Shown piece after piece: positions 45,593-55,941 of a DNA stretch of 64,000 nt (its first letter is position 1; each line of letters opens with the position of its first letter). Under the pieces are notes generated by a model. It saw only the letters and a list, made by a program, of their open reading frames with translations, had not been told where the DNA came from and ran no database searches. Source of the stretch: Agrobacterium tumefaciens (GTDB taxonomy: Bacteria > Pseudomonadota > Alphaproteobacteria > Rhizobiales > Rhizobiaceae); assembly GCA_025560025.1 (NCBI GenBank), contig CP048485.1:1798001-1862000 (forward strand), given 5' to 3'. The position numbers and the translations under genes are program-made.

Positions 45593-47683
45593 TTGCCAAA
45601 AAAAACCAATCTCATGACGCGCATTCTGTTTGCGGCGTCATCGCTTGTCGTCGCCGCCTTTGCAGGCTTTTCTTTCTACATCGATAGCCTCCAGCATCGG
45701 GTGACGACGGAAGCCGTGGCGGAAAACATTGATTCTTCCGGCAAACAGGCCGCCCAGAGCATCGCCAACTGGCTGAACGGCCGCATCATGCTGACCGACA
45801 CGGTGGCGAAAACGCTTGCCAAGCTTTCCGATGACGACGCCAAGGTGCAGTTCCTGCAGAACGATGTTCTGACGGCACAATTCATGTCCACCTATTTCGG
45901 CAATGCCGAAACCGGCAGCTTCACGACCTTCCCGAAATTGCCGCTGCCGGAAGGTTATGACCCGCGCAAGCGCCCCTGGTATCTGGATGCCGTCAAGGCC
46001 GGCAAGCCTGTGCTGACCGAACCCTATAGCGATGCCTCGACCGGCGGCCTCATCATCACCGCCGCCATTCCCGTTTCCATCGACGGCAAGCTTGCCGGCG
46101 TTACCGGCAGCGACTTCTCGCTGGAATCGCTGGTCAACATGATCAAATCGGTCGATGCCGGCACGGATGGATATGCATTCCTCGTCAGCAAGGAGGGCAA
46201 GATCCTTATTCACCCCGATCCGAAATTTGTCGACAAGCCGATTACCGATCTCTTCAAGGTCGACACACCGGCGATTTCCTCGGCAATTTCGCAGACGGAG
46301 ATCGACGGCAAGGGCAAGATCACCAGCTTCATCCCGGTCGCCGGCCTGCCTTCGGTCGACTGGTATCTCGGTTTCGTGGTCGATTCCGATGTCGCCTACA
46401 GCGCAATCGGCCAGTTCCGTCTGGCGGCAACCATAGCCACCATTCTCGCTGCCGCCATCATGATCGGCCTGCTTGCCACCGTGCTCAGCCGTTTCATCGT
46501 TCGCCCGGTCACGCAGATGACCGCCGCAATGGAAGGCCTTGCGGCCGGCAATCTCAACGTCACCATTCCGGGCCAGGAACGCACCGACCAGATCGGCTCA
46601 ATGGCCGCGGCAGTCGCCGTATTCAGATCGAACGCCACGGAGCGTCTGCGCCTCGAAGGTGACGCCGAGCAGAACCGCACGCTTTCCGAACAGGAACGCA
46701 ACGACCGCGAAAGACTGGCGGCTAAAGACGCGGCAGACATCCAGTTCGCGGTCGATTCGCTCGCCAAGGGGCTGGCACATCTTTCGAACGGCGATCTCAA
46801 CTACCGCATCGACACGCCTTTCGTGACCCGCATCGACCGGCTGCGCGATGATTTCAACAATTCCGTCGCCAAGCTCAATGTTGCCTTGAGCACCGTTGGC
46901 CAGAATGCGCGGGCAATCGACGCCGGTGCGGGAGAAATCCGCCAGTCCGCCGACGATCTGGCGCGGCGCACCGAGCAACAGGCAGCCTCCGTGGAAGAGA
47001 CTGCAGCGGCACTCGAGGAAATCACCACGACGGTCAAGGATTCCGCCCGCCGTGCCGAAGAAGTCGGTCGTCTCGTTGACCGCGCGCGCAACAATGCCGA
47101 ACAATCCGGCATCATCGTTGAAGACGCCGTTCGCGCCATGGAAGGCATCGAAAAATCATCCTCCGAGATCAGCAACATCATCGGCGTGATCGACGAAATC
47201 GCCTTCCAGACCAACCTTCTGGCGCTGAATGCCGGTGTGGAAGCCGCCCGCGCCGGCGAGGCTGGCAAGGGTTTTGCCGTCGTCGCCCAGGAAGTGCGCG
47301 AACTCGCCCAGCGCTCCGCCAATGCGGCCAAGGAGATCAAGACGCTGATCAACGCCTCGACGTCGCAGGTGCAGTCCGGTGTCGATCTCGTCGGCAATGC
47401 GGGCAAGGCGCTGGAAACCATCGTCCGCGAAGTGCAGGAGATCAACCGCCATATCGACGCCATCGTGACCTCATCGCGCGAACAGTCCACCGGCCTTCAG
47501 GAAATCAACACCGCCATCAACACCATCGATCAGGGCACGCAGCAGAATGCCGCCATGGTCGAGGAACAGACGGCGGCAAGCCATGGGCTGGCCTCGGAAG
47601 CAGCAGCGCTGAACGATCTGCTCGCGCAGTTCCAGCTCGCCACGGCAACGCGGCGGCAGGCGGAATATGGGCGCGCTGCGTGA
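45593..47683 (+). CDS. Methyl-accepting chemotaxis protein with dCache sensor
   Basis: About 696 residues. TM1 ([19 protein letters not shown]), periplasmic double-Cache domain (about 40-275; [40 protein letters not shown]), TM2 ([20 protein letters not shown]), HAMP, a second HAMP-like linker, and the signalling hairpin [41 protein letters not shown]. dCache domains often bind amino acids or amines. No NWETF-like CheR tether at the C terminus. I prefer TTG 45593 (AAGGACG upstream); ATG 45614 and the upstream 45524 are alternatives. Confidence 0.9.
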   Translation: MPKKTNLMTRILFAASSLVVAAFAGFSFYIDSLQHRVTTEAVAENIDSSGKQAAQSIANWLNGRIMLTDTVAKTLAKLSDDDAKVQFLQNDVLTAQFMSTYFGNAETGSFTTFPKLPLPEGYDPRKRPWYLDAVKAGKPVLTEPYSDASTGGLIITAAIPVSIDGKLAGVTGSDFSLESLVNMIKSVDAGTDGYAFLVSKEGKILIHPDPKFVDKPITDLFKVDTPAISSAISQTEIDGKGKITSFIPVAGLPSVDWYLGFVVDSDVAYSAIGQFRLAATIATILAAAIMIGLLATVLSRFIVRPVTQMTAAMEGLAAGNLNVTIPGQERTDQIGSMAAAVAVFRSNATERLRLEGDAEQNRTLSEQERNDRERLAAKDAADIQFAVDSLAKGLAHLSNGDLNYRIDTPFVTRIDRLRDDFNNSVAKLNVALSTVGQNARAIDAGAGEIRQSADDLARRTEQQAASVEETAAALEEITTTVKDSARRAEEVGRLVDRARNNAEQSGIIVEDAVRAMEGIEKSSSEISNIIGVIDEIAFQTNLLALNAGVEAARAGEAGKGFAVVAQEVRELAQRSANAAKEIKTLINASTSQVQSGVDLVGNAGKALETIVREVQEINRHIDAIVTSSREQSTGLQEINTAINTIDQGTQQNAAMVEEQTAASHGLASEAAALNDLLAQFQLATATRRQAEYGRAA

Positions 47684-47718
47684 GGTGAGAATAGCTCACA
47701 GGCGAGACCTACAGACTC

Positions 47719-47828
47719 CGTCACCCCGGACTTGATCCGGGGTCCACGATCAAGTCCTTGATCGCAAAAGGCTCTCCTCACGGCGCAGACGCGCCGTGGC
47801 TGGATGCCGGATCAAGTCCGGCATGACG
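47719..47828 (-). repeat. RIME-like composite palindromic element, copy 2 (inverted)
   Basis: Read on the minus strand it begins CGTCATGCCGGACTTGATCC and follows copy 1 (34161-34278) nearly base for base, with small changes and deletions around GCGATCAAGGACTTGATCG. Confidence 0.85.
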
Positions 47829-47967
47829 AAGAGAGGTTTCCGCACTTTTCCGCAATATGATGGCCGGAGCGATCCGGCCATTTTTCTTGCCCATCCCGCC
47901 AATAGCCTGTTCCCGCCACCGGCACGATCCGATAGAGCTTGATCGATCATGATTTGCGGAGGGATCC

Positions 47968-48447
47968 ATGCTGGAACTGATTTGGCGCGGCATTGCCATG
48001 GGCATTGGCGGCACCGTGTTTATGGATATATGGGCGATCGTGCTACACCGGTTTTTCGGTCAGTCCGCCCCGAACTGGGCACCGGTCGGCCGCTGGTTCT
48101 GGCATGTGCCGAAGGGCACGATATTTCACGACAGCATCGCCACGGCCGCACCCTACGAACACGAACTGGCACTTGGCTGGATTTCACACTATGCCGTCGG
48201 CATTCTCTACGGCGTGGTTCTCGCCCTGATCGTGCCGGCATCGTGGTTTTCCGAGCCGTCCTTCGTCCAGCCATGGATCGTCGGTATCGTCACGGTCGGC
48301 GCGGGCTGGTTCCTGCTGCAGCCGGGCCTTGGCATCGGCTGGGCAGCATCGAAGACGCCCAATCCCACCAAGGTTCGTGTCCTCAACCTCGTTGCCCACA
48401 CGGTCTTTGCGCTCGGCATGTATGCCGTGGCGCTTTTACTGCGTTGA
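47968..48447 (+). CDS. DUF2938-type membrane protein
   Basis: 159 residues, four likely membrane segments. Features: GIGGTVFMDIWAIVLHRFFG, APVGRWFWHVPKGTIFHD, GWISHYAVGILYGVVLALI and PGLGIGWAASKTPNPTKVRVLNLVAHTVFALG. The pattern fits DUF2938, function unknown. GGAGGG ribosome site before ATG. Confidence 0.8.
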   Translation: MLELIWRGIAMGIGGTVFMDIWAIVLHRFFGQSAPNWAPVGRWFWHVPKGTIFHDSIATAAPYEHELALGWISHYAVGILYGVVLALIVPASWFSEPSFVQPWIVGIVTVGAGWFLLQPGLGIGWAASKTPNPTKVRVLNLVAHTVFALGMYAVALLLR

Positions 48448-48448
48448 A

Positions 48449-48477
48449 TAAAAAAGGGGGCTGAAAAGCCCCCTCTT
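48449..48477. terminator. Bidirectional terminator between convergent genes
   Basis: AGGGGGCT-GAAA-AGCCCCCT (48455-48474); A-run on the left gives a T-run for the leftward metallopeptidase gene. Confidence 0.88.
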
Positions 48478-48485
48478 ACGTCTGC

Positions 48486-49415
48486 TCAGATATTCGCCGA
48501 GAAGGTGTCGCAATCCTCGACACGGCCGCTCTGGAAACCGCGCTTGAACCATTCCATGCGCTGCGCGGAGGTGCCGTGGTTGAAACTATCCGGCACCACA
48601 TAGCCTTGAGTCTGCTTTTGCAGGGTGTCGTCGCCGATCTGGTGGGCGGCATTGAGCGCTTCCTCGAGGTCGCCGGTTTCGAGAATGCCCTTCTGCTCGG
48701 TGAACTTGCCCCAGATGCCGGCATAACAATCCGCCTGAAGCTCCACACGCACGGACATCTTGTTGGCATCCACCTGGCTCATCGACTGGCGGCGGCGGTT
48801 GAACTCCGGCAGGACGCCGGTCAGGTTCTGGATGTGGTGGCCCACCTCATGCGCAATCACGTAAGCCTGAGCGAAATCGCCGGCTGCGCCAAAACGCTGG
48901 TCCAATTCCTTGAAGAAGCTGGTGTCGAGATAGACCTTGCGGTCTCCCGGGCAATAGAACGGGCCGCTGGCGGCCGAAGCATAACCGCAGGCCGACGATA
49001 CCTGGCCCGAAAACAACACCAGCGTCGGTTTCTGATAGGTTTCGCCAGCGGACTGGAAAATGCCGCTCCAAGTATCTTCGGTCTCGGCCAGAACAGTGCG
49101 CACGAAAGCCGTCGTTTCGTCTGACGACTGACCCTGCGGACGGGTGCCGGACTGCTGGGTGCCGGATTGCTGCGAGGTGCCGCCATCCAATGAAATATCG
49201 CCGCCGGAAAGCAGCGTCAGCGGGTTGATGCCGAGCACCCAGCTGATCAGGAGAATGACCAGAATACCGCCGATGCCAATACCGCCACCGCGACGCCCGA
49301 TCGGCACACGCATCCCGCCACGGGAAAAAGGATCGTTACCCGAAGGCCCCGATCCCGCTGACATGCCGCGCCGGTCCTCGATATTGTCCGACTGGCGACG
49401 CCCTCTCCATTCCAT
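48486..49415 (-). CDS. Membrane-anchored neutral zinc metallopeptidase (YpfJ family)
   Basis: 309 residues. Gly-rich basic N terminus, one membrane helix (GIGGILVILLISWVLG, about 45-62), Gln/Ser/Thr-rich linker, then the zinc peptidase domain with AYVIAHEVGHHIQNLTG (HEVGHH, about 190-195), CxGYASAASGPFYCPGDRKVYLD and RVELQADCYAGIWG (third ligand Glu/Asp region). The family is widespread but substrates are unknown. Confidence 0.9.
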   Translation of the reverse strand: MEWRGRRQSDNIEDRRGMSAGSGPSGNDPFSRGGMRVPIGRRGGGIGIGGILVILLISWVLGINPLTLLSGGDISLDGGTSQQSGTQQSGTRPQGQSSDETTAFVRTVLAETEDTWSGIFQSAGETYQKPTLVLFSGQVSSACGYASAASGPFYCPGDRKVYLDTSFFKELDQRFGAAGDFAQAYVIAHEVGHHIQNLTGVLPEFNRRRQSMSQVDANKMSVRVELQADCYAGIWGKFTEQKGILETGDLEEALNAAHQIGDDTLQKQTQGYVVPDSFNHGTSAQRMEWFKRGFQSGRVEDCDTFSANI

Positions 49416-49513
49416 GCTCTTCTCCCGGCGTATATCGCCTCAACAAGCTGCCTTATAACGGCACTATAATACATCTTGTTCCGGAAGAAAGCAGAGGCGG
49501 CAAATGGAGTCTC

Positions 49514-49999
49514 TCATACGGTTCTGCGTCTCTTCCTCAACACTGTCAGAAACAGGAAGGCGAAGACGAGTGCGACGGCGGAAAGAGCCGCAAGACCGGC
49601 TTTCCCGTCGAACGCAACCTCATGCATGATGCGTCCGGGAACGAAGGTGAAGCCGCCGGCAATCACGATACCACCGAGATAAACGCTCTGCATGATGCGC
49701 ATATGGCGTGCGATATCGCCACGGCGCGCGAAATAGACCGATTGCAGGCAGCCATATATGGTGAAAATGGAAAGCAGGTGGATCGGGCTAAAACCGTAAA
49801 AAATCCGCAATTCATGAATGAAGAAGGTCGAAACGGACGTTACGATCATCAGCGCCACCCAGACCTTGCCCAGCAGCCGGTGAACGGCGGTGCCCTTGGG
49901 GCGAAGAAAAACAAAGGCCCCGAGAAACGCTGCGGGCACAACGGTCAGGACATGGAATTGCACGGCAAGCGGTGCATCTAACAAAGGCTGGAGTGACAT
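49514..49999 (-). CDS. DUF2306-type four-helix membrane protein
   Basis: 161 residues, four membrane segments, with HRLLGKVWVALMIVTSVSTFFI, GCLQSVYFARRGDIARHMRIMQSVYLGG and conserved His residues that could bind a cofactor. Fits the DUF2306 family (predicted membrane proteins, function unknown). Start ATG 49999 faces the LytTR gene with only 49 bp between, so their promoters must overlap. Confidence 0.8.
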   Translation of the reverse strand: MSLQPLLDAPLAVQFHVLTVVPAAFLGAFVFLRPKGTAVHRLLGKVWVALMIVTSVSTFFIHELRIFYGFSPIHLLSIFTIYGCLQSVYFARRGDIARHMRIMQSVYLGGIVIAGGFTFVPGRIMHEVAFDGKAGLAALSAVALVFAFLFLTVLRKRRRTV

Positions 50000-50048
50000 G
50001 GGTTTACTGTTCTGGCCTGGTTGAAATCACCGGCAATTTCGGCAAAAC

Positions 50049-50903
50049 ATGCGCGAAAGAAAAATCGATTGGCGTCAATCGCAGGAAAACTTCGTGGATC
50101 ACCCGTATCTGCAATCCACGCTTCGTGAAATGCACGCCGTCCTGCAATCCCGCAGGCTGTGGCTGACATTTCTTGCCATATTGGCGATCTTCATTCTGAC
50201 CGGACCTTTCGGGACCAGCGAAACCATGAGCTTCGCCGACCGGCTGCTTTACTGGACGATCGTTCAAACCGGCGCCTGGGCAATCGCCATAGCCTTTTCC
50301 ATCATCGCCAATGCCGTCCTCGCGGGGAGTATCGAGAGTATGCTGACGCGAATGATGATCGGCTCGCTGCTCTCATCCCTGCCGATCGGATTGTTGCTCG
50401 CCCTTACGAACCATGCCTTTTACGACGGGAACATCGGCTTCCTCCCCATAATGAGAGGCAGCCTCACCGCCTTGCCGCTCTGCGCGATCTTTTGCCTGCT
50501 GAGCTACCTCACTGCGCGTCAGGCTGTCGAAGCGGCAAAGGACATGGAGGAGGATGAAGACCGCGGCATAAAAAACACCGCACCGCTGCTGGAGCGGCTG
50601 TCGCCGCAAAAGCGTGGTGAATTGTTACGCCTTTCCGTGCAGGATCATTATACCGAAATCGTCACCACGCGCGGACGCCAGCTCGTTCTGTTACGCTTTG
50701 CCGATGCACTGCGGGAAATCGGCGATACGCAGGGCTTGCAGGTGCACCGTTCCCATTGGGTGGCCGATGCCGGTGTGGTCTCGCTGCTGAGAAAGACGGG
50801 ACGTCTTTATGTAGTGATGCATGACGGTACGGAAATTCCCGTCAGCCGCTCTTACAGTGCAGCGGTACAGGCCCGTTTTGCCGCCCTTGTCCCTGCCCGT
50901 TAA
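50049..50903 (+). CDS. Membrane-bound LytTR-type transcriptional regulator
   Basis: 284 residues. Four hydrophobic segments in the N-terminal half (LWLTFLAILAIFILTGPFG, VQTGAWAIAIAFSIIANAVL, MMIGSLLSSLPIGLLLAL, GSLTALPLCAIFCLLSYL), a charged linker (DMEEDEDRG) and a C-terminal LytTR DNA-binding domain (about 185-280; LLRLSVQDHYTEIVTTRGRQLVLLRFADALREI, VHRSHWVADAGV). Such proteins bind direct repeats upstream of target genes while sensing at the membrane. The divergent DUF2306 gene is the obvious target. Confidence 0.88.
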   Translation: MRERKIDWRQSQENFVDHPYLQSTLREMHAVLQSRRLWLTFLAILAIFILTGPFGTSETMSFADRLLYWTIVQTGAWAIAIAFSIIANAVLAGSIESMLTRMMIGSLLSSLPIGLLLALTNHAFYDGNIGFLPIMRGSLTALPLCAIFCLLSYLTARQAVEAAKDMEEDEDRGIKNTAPLLERLSPQKRGELLRLSVQDHYTEIVTTRGRQLVLLRFADALREIGDTQGLQVHRSHWVADAGVVSLLRKTGRLYVVMHDGTEIPVSRSYSAAVQARFAALVPAR

Positions 50904-51060
50904 GAGTTTCTGTCGATTCCGGAATTTATGGGGTTCCGTTCTCAAAAACATTTGCCTATAAGCCGCTTCTAGCCTGAAAACATTTGAATTGCGCTCCCCG
51001 GCCGGTGATCTTCCACCCTGGCCGGTGTTTTGCGCAACCAAAAAGCGGAACGAGAGAGCC

Positions 51061-54000
51061 ATGCCGAAGCGCCAAGATATCAAGTCCATCCTCATCATCG
51101 GCGCGGGACCGATCGTCATCGGTCAGGCATGTGAATTCGACTATTCCGGCACACAGGCCTGCAAGGCGCTGAAGGAAGAGGGTTACCGGGTCATTCTGGT
51201 CAACTCCAACCCGGCGACGATCATGACCGATCCGGGCCTTGCCGACGCAACCTATGTCGAGCCGATCACGCCTGAAGTCGTGGCCAAGATCATCGCCAAG
51301 GAACGTCCGGACGCGCTGCTGCCGACCATGGGCGGCCAGACCGCGCTCAACACCGCGCTGTCTCTCAAGCGCATGGGCGTTCTCGACCGCTACAACGTGG
51401 AAATGATCGGTGCAAAGCCGGAAGCCATCGATATGGCTGAAGACCGCGCCCTCTTCCGCGAAGCCATGGCGCGCATCGGCCTCGAAACGCCGAAGTCCAT
51501 GCTGGCCAACGCCACCGAGATCAAGGACGCAGACCGCAAGAAGCACGAAGCCGCCCGCACCGAGCTGAAGGGCAAGCTTTCCGGCCCCGATCTCGACAAG
51601 GCGCTGGACGATTTGGAAAACCAGTGGAACCTTGGCGAGACCGACCGCAAGCAGCGTTACATGGCCCATGCCATGGCCATTGCCGCCCAGGCCATCGACC
51701 ATGTCGGCCTGCCGGCCATCATCCGTCCGTCCTTCACGCTTGGCGGCACCGGCGGCGGCATTGCCTATAACCGCTCGGAATTCTTCGACATCGTCTCCGG
51801 CGGCCTCGACGCGTCGCCGACCACCGAAGTGCTGGTCGAAGAGTCTGTTCTCGGCTGGAAGGAATATGAGATGGAAGTCGTCCGCGACAAGGCGGACAAT
51901 TGCATCATCATCTGCTCCATCGAAAACATCGATCCGATGGGCGTCCACACGGGTGACTCGATCACCGTTGCACCGGCGCTGACGCTGACCGACAAGGAAT
52001 ACCAGATCATGCGCAACGCTTCGATTGCGGTGCTGCGCGAGATCGGCGTCGAAACCGGCGGCTCGAACGTGCAGTTCGCCGTCAACCCGAAGGACGGCCG
52101 CCTCGTCGTCATCGAAATGAACCCGCGCGTCTCGCGCTCGTCCGCCCTGGCATCGAAGGCGACCGGCTTCCCCATCGCCAAGATCGCCGCCAAGCTCGCC
52201 ATCGGTTATACGCTCGACGAGCTGGAAAACGACATTACCGGCGGCGCGACGCCCGCTTCGTTCGAGCCTTCCATCGACTACGTCGTCACCAAGATCCCGC
52301 GTTTTGCCTTTGAGAAGTTCCCGGGCGCTTCGCCGATCCTCACCACCGCCATGAAGTCGGTCGGTGAAGTCATGGCCATCGGCCGCACCTTCGCGGAATC
52401 GCTGCAGAAGGCGCTGCGCGGCATGGAAACCGGCCTCACGGGTCTCGATGAAATCGAAATCCCGGGTTTTGAGGAAGGCGAAGGCTCCAAGAACGCCATC
52501 CGCGCCGCCATCGGCACGCCGACGCCGGACCGCCTGCGCATGGTCGCACAGGCGCTGCGCATGGGCATGACGGAAGAGGAAGTTCACGAGAACTCGAAGA
52601 TCGATCCCTGGTTCATCGCCCAGTTCAAGGCCATCGTTGATACGGAAGCCCGCATCCGCGAGCACGGCCTGCCGCAGGATGCTGAGAACCTGCGCATGCT
52701 GAAGGCCATGGGCTTCTCCGACGCCCGCCTCGCCAGCCTGACATCCAAGCGCCCGAAGGAAGTGGCCGAACTGCGCAACAGCCTGAACGTCCGCCCGGTC
52801 TTCAAGCGCATCGACACCTGCGCGGCCGAATTCGCTTCGCCGACCGCTTACATGTATTCGACCTACGAAATCCCCTTCGTCGGCGCTGCCCGCTCGGAAG
52901 CGCAGGTTTCGGATCGCAAAAAGGTCGTCATCCTCGGCGGTGGCCCGAACCGTATCGGCCAGGGCATCGAGTTCGATTATTGCTGCTGCCACGCCGCCTT
53001 CGCGCTGAAGGATGCCGGCTTCGAAGCGATCATGATCAACTGCAACCCGGAAACGGTTTCCACCGACTACGACACCTCCGACCGCCTCTATTTCGAACCG
53101 CTGACGGCCGAAGACGTGATCGAGATCATGCGCGCCGAACAGGAAAAGGGCGAACTGGTTGGTGTCATCGTGCAGTTCGGCGGCCAGACCCCGCTGAAGC
53201 TCGCCGAAGCGCTGGAAAAGAACGGTATCCCGATCCTCGGCACCGCGCCTGACATGATCGACCTTGCCGAAGACCGCGACCGCTTCCAGAAGCTGCTGAT
53301 GAAGCTGGACCTCGCCCAACCGAACAACGGCATTGCCTATTCGGTCGAGCAGGCCCGCCTCGTCGCCTCCGAAATCGGCTTCCCGCTGGTCGTTCGCCCG
53401 TCTTACGTTCTGGGTGGCCGCGCCATGCAGATCATCCATTCGGAAGGCCAGCTCCAGACCTATCTGCTCGACACGGTTCCGGGCCTGGTGCCCGAGGACA
53501 TCAAGCAGCGCTACCCGAACGACAAGACCGGCCAGATCAACACCCTGCTCGGCAAGAACCCGCTGCTGTTCGACAGCTACCTGACCAACGCCGTCGAAGT
53601 GGACGTCGATGCGCTGTGCGATGGCGAAAACGTCTTCGTTTCCGGCATCATGGAACACATCGAAGAAGCCGGTATCCATTCGGGCGACTCGGCCTGCTCG
53701 CTGCCGTCGCGGTCGCTGAGCAAGGAAACGCTCGACGAGTTGGAACGCCAGACGACCGCGCTTGCCAAGGCGCTCAATGTCGGCGGCCTGATGAACGTTC
53801 AATACGCCATCAAGGACGGCACGATCTACGTTCTCGAAGTCAACCCGCGTGCCTCGCGCACCGTGCCTTTCGTGGCGAAGACCATCGGCGCGCCGATTGC
53901 CAAGATCGCCGCCCGCGTCATGGCCGGCGAGAAGCTGGAGCCGGCGATTGCCGCCTATGGCCAGAAGCCCGATCCGCGCAACCTGAAGCACATCGCCGTC

Positions 54001-54549
54001 AAGGAGGCGGTCTTCCCCTTCGCCCGCTTCCCCGGCGTCGACATTCTGCTTGGGCCGGAAATGCGCTCGACCGGCGAAGTCATCGGCCTCGACACGGATT
54101 TTGCGCTGGCCTTCGCCAAGAGCCAGCTCGGCGCCGGCGTCGACCTGCCGCGCTCCGGCACGGTCTTCGTCTCGGTACGTGACGACGACAAGGAAGGCGT
54201 TCTGCCGGCCATCCGCATTCTGGTGGAGAGCGGTTTCAAGGTGCTGGCAACCGGCGGCACCCAGCGTTTCCTTGCCGAGCAGGGCGTCAATGCTGAAAAG
54301 ATCAACAAGGTGCAGGAAGGCCGCCCGCATATCGAAGACGCCATCCGCAACCGTCAGGTCCAGCTCGTCATCAACACGACAGACAGCAACAAGGCGATTT
54401 CGGACAGCAAGTCGCTGCGTCGCGCAACGCTGATGCAGAAGGTGCCCTACTACACGACGATGGCCGGTGCGGAAGCCGCAGCCCTCGCCATTCAGGCGCT
54501 GAAGGCCGGCAATCTGGAAGTGAAGCCGCTGCAGAACTATTTCCAATAA
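51061..54549 (+). CDS. carB: Carbamoyl-phosphate synthase large subunit
   Basis: 1162 residues, the long alphaproteobacterial form. Two ATP-grasp halves: first (carboxyphosphate, about 1-420; [27 protein letters not shown]), oligomerisation domain, second (carbamate, about 590-990; [25 protein letters not shown]) and C-terminal MGS-like allosteric domain ([31 protein letters not shown]). It makes carbamoyl phosphate with CarA. ATG 51061 after GAGAG; the frame to 50989 is not used. Extra residues around 160-190 ([27 protein letters not shown]) account for its length over E. coli CarB (1073). Confidence 0.97.
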   Translation: MPKRQDIKSILIIGAGPIVIGQACEFDYSGTQACKALKEEGYRVILVNSNPATIMTDPGLADATYVEPITPEVVAKIIAKERPDALLPTMGGQTALNTALSLKRMGVLDRYNVEMIGAKPEAIDMAEDRALFREAMARIGLETPKSMLANATEIKDADRKKHEAARTELKGKLSGPDLDKALDDLENQWNLGETDRKQRYMAHAMAIAAQAIDHVGLPAIIRPSFTLGGTGGGIAYNRSEFFDIVSGGLDASPTTEVLVEESVLGWKEYEMEVVRDKADNCIIICSIENIDPMGVHTGDSITVAPALTLTDKEYQIMRNASIAVLREIGVETGGSNVQFAVNPKDGRLVVIEMNPRVSRSSALASKATGFPIAKIAAKLAIGYTLDELENDITGGATPASFEPSIDYVVTKIPRFAFEKFPGASPILTTAMKSVGEVMAIGRTFAESLQKALRGMETGLTGLDEIEIPGFEEGEGSKNAIRAAIGTPTPDRLRMVAQALRMGMTEEEVHENSKIDPWFIAQFKAIVDTEARIREHGLPQDAENLRMLKAMGFSDARLASLTSKRPKEVAELRNSLNVRPVFKRIDTCAAEFASPTAYMYSTYEIPFVGAARSEAQVSDRKKVVILGGGPNRIGQGIEFDYCCCHAAFALKDAGFEAIMINCNPETVSTDYDTSDRLYFEPLTAEDVIEIMRAEQEKGELVGVIVQFGGQTPLKLAEALEKNGIPILGTAPDMIDLAEDRDRFQKLLMKLDLAQPNNGIAYSVEQARLVASEIGFPLVVRPSYVLGGRAMQIIHSEGQLQTYLLDTVPGLVPEDIKQRYPNDKTGQINTLLGKNPLLFDSYLTNAVEVDVDALCDGENVFVSGIMEHIEEAGIHSGDSACSLPSRSLSKETLDELERQTTALAKALNVGGLMNVQYAIKDGTIYVLEVNPRASRTVPFVAKTIGAPIAKIAARVMAGEKLEPAIAAYGQKPDPRNLKHIAVKEAVFPFARFPGVDILLGPEMRSTGEVIGLDTDFALAFAKSQLGAGVDLPRSGTVFVSVRDDDKEGVLPAIRILVESGFKVLATGGTQRFLAEQGVNAEKINKVQEGRPHIEDAIRNRQVQLVINTTDSNKAISDSKSLRRATLMQKVPYYTTMAGAEAAALAIQALKAGNLEVKPLQNYFQ

Positions 54550-54594
54550 GGTCAGGCGCGGAAGCCCCAAAGGGTTTTCCGGCGCGGACATAAC

Positions 54595-54632
54595 AAAACG
54601 CCGCGGGTCACCATGCCCGCGGCGTTTTGCTT
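54595..54632. terminator. Bidirectional terminator between carB and GGDEF gene
   Basis: 13-bp stem AAAACGCCGCGGG/CCCGCGGCGTTTT (54595-54607, 54616-54628) between convergent genes. Confidence 0.92.
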
Positions 54633-54655
54633 TGGTCATCGAAGACTGGCAGGCC

Positions 54656-55810
54656 TCACGCGGCCAGTGCCTCGCGAACGCAATTGCGTCCTTCTGTCTT
54701 GGCCCGATAGAGCGCGCGGTCCGCCATTTCCGCCAAAGTCTGGAGATCACACCCCATTTCACCGGTGGTCGCAACGCCGATACTGATCGTCACGCCGACA
54801 CGCAAACCGCCGCAATCGACCTCCGTTACTGAAACCGCATCGCGAATGCGTTCGCCGATCGTGCAGGCCTTGTGGACGCCGGCGCCCGGCAGGAAGATGA
54901 TGAATTCCTCGCCGCCATAACGCGCCAGGACATCGCCGCCACGGATGCTGCCGCCGATGCGCTTCGCCACTTCCTGAAGAACGCTGTCGCCGACGGCATG
55001 TCCGAAGCGGTCGTTGATCGACTTGAAGTGATCGATATCGAGCAGCATGGCCGCATCGGCGGGATCGGGCACAGCCGGCATTGTCTGGAAAAAGAAGCGC
55101 CGGTTCTTCACCCCTGTCAGTGGATCGGTATGCGCGAGAACCAGCAATTTCCGCTCGGACCGTTCGGCCACCAGCACCATTACGAACAGGGCAATGGCAA
55201 AGTTCAGCGTGATGATGAAGAAAAACGCATTGACCAGGTCGATGGTGGCGTATTGGGGGAAAAGCACGCTCTTCACCACCGAAAGCGAAATCAGGCCGGA
55301 AAAGCCGGAAATTGCGCCGAGCGCCAGACGGGACAGAAGCGGTTCCCTGCGCCACCGGGCAAAAAGCCCGCCTGACCCTGCAAGATAGGCCAGAGCTGCG
55401 CAGCCGTTGAACAACGCCGCGCGATAAACATTATTGTCCGCCACCTGCTGCGCGAGAACAATCGCCAGCAGGGCGATGAGACAGACCGCCACTATGGTCC
55501 GCTTGCTGGCAGAGCGTCCGTCGCTCAGGATTTTCAGGCCGAGCCAGATCAGCGCATAACCCACAATACCGAAGACGATACTGCCCAACTGCCACAGGAC
55601 CGGCGACATGATGCCCCATTCGCCGTAACCGGCGAGCGTAGAGCCGATGGTCATGGAAGCAAAGCCGGCCGCCAGGGCAGCCGGTCCACGCAAACCGCGA
55701 TTTGTGAGTTTCAGATAGATAAAACTCAGCAACCCAACGATGTAGGAACACTTCTGCATCAGTATGACGGTCGCAAGATCAAGTTCACCTAGCATAAGAG
55801 GTCCACGCAT
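54656..55810 (-). CDS. Membrane diguanylate cyclase (GGDEF)
   Basis: 384 residues. About six to seven membrane helices in the first 215 residues, then a GGDEF domain: HTDPLTGVKNRRFFFQ, LLDIDHFKSINDRFGHAVGDSVL (metal Asp), active-site YGGEEF (GGEEF), and TISIGVATTG. The active site is intact, so it should make c-di-GMP; no RxxD inhibitory site is placed in the usual position. ATG 55810 or 55795. The upstream 131 bp is very AT-rich. Confidence 0.9.
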   Translation of the reverse strand: MRGPLMLGELDLATVILMQKCSYIVGLLSFIYLKLTNRGLRGPAALAAGFASMTIGSTLAGYGEWGIMSPVLWQLGSIVFGIVGYALIWLGLKILSDGRSASKRTIVAVCLIALLAIVLAQQVADNNVYRAALFNGCAALAYLAGSGGLFARWRREPLLSRLALGAISGFSGLISLSVVKSVLFPQYATIDLVNAFFFIITLNFAIALFVMVLVAERSERKLLVLAHTDPLTGVKNRRFFFQTMPAVPDPADAAMLLDIDHFKSINDRFGHAVGDSVLQEVAKRIGGSIRGGDVLARYGGEEFIIFLPGAGVHKACTIGERIRDAVSVTEVDCGGLRVGVTISIGVATTGEMGCDLQTLAEMADRALYRAKTEGRNCVREALAA

Positions 55811-55941
55811 TGAATAAATAGAATAATTGCAATTATAATATTAAGTATAAAATTTCAATAAGAATAACAAATAATAAAAGGTAAACTATAAATCGATCAT
55901 CGAGTAAAAATAAATAATAATATTCGAATATAAGAAGAAAT
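55811..55941. other. AT-rich intergenic segment
   Basis: Mostly A/T (for example runs like AAATAATAAAAGG and TAAAAATAAATAATAATATTCG), in strong contrast with the GC-rich surroundings; holds the promoter of the diguanylate cyclase gene and the end of the UdgX operon. A candidate site for nucleoid proteins. Confidence 0.5.

Noticed and set aside
42550..54549. Insertion of foreign DNA separating carA from carB
   Set aside because: The intervening genes have the same codon style as their neighbours and separated car genes are usual in this group.
50956..54774. 1272-codon open frame antisense to carB
   Set aside because: Shadow of carB; no domain and no ribosome site.
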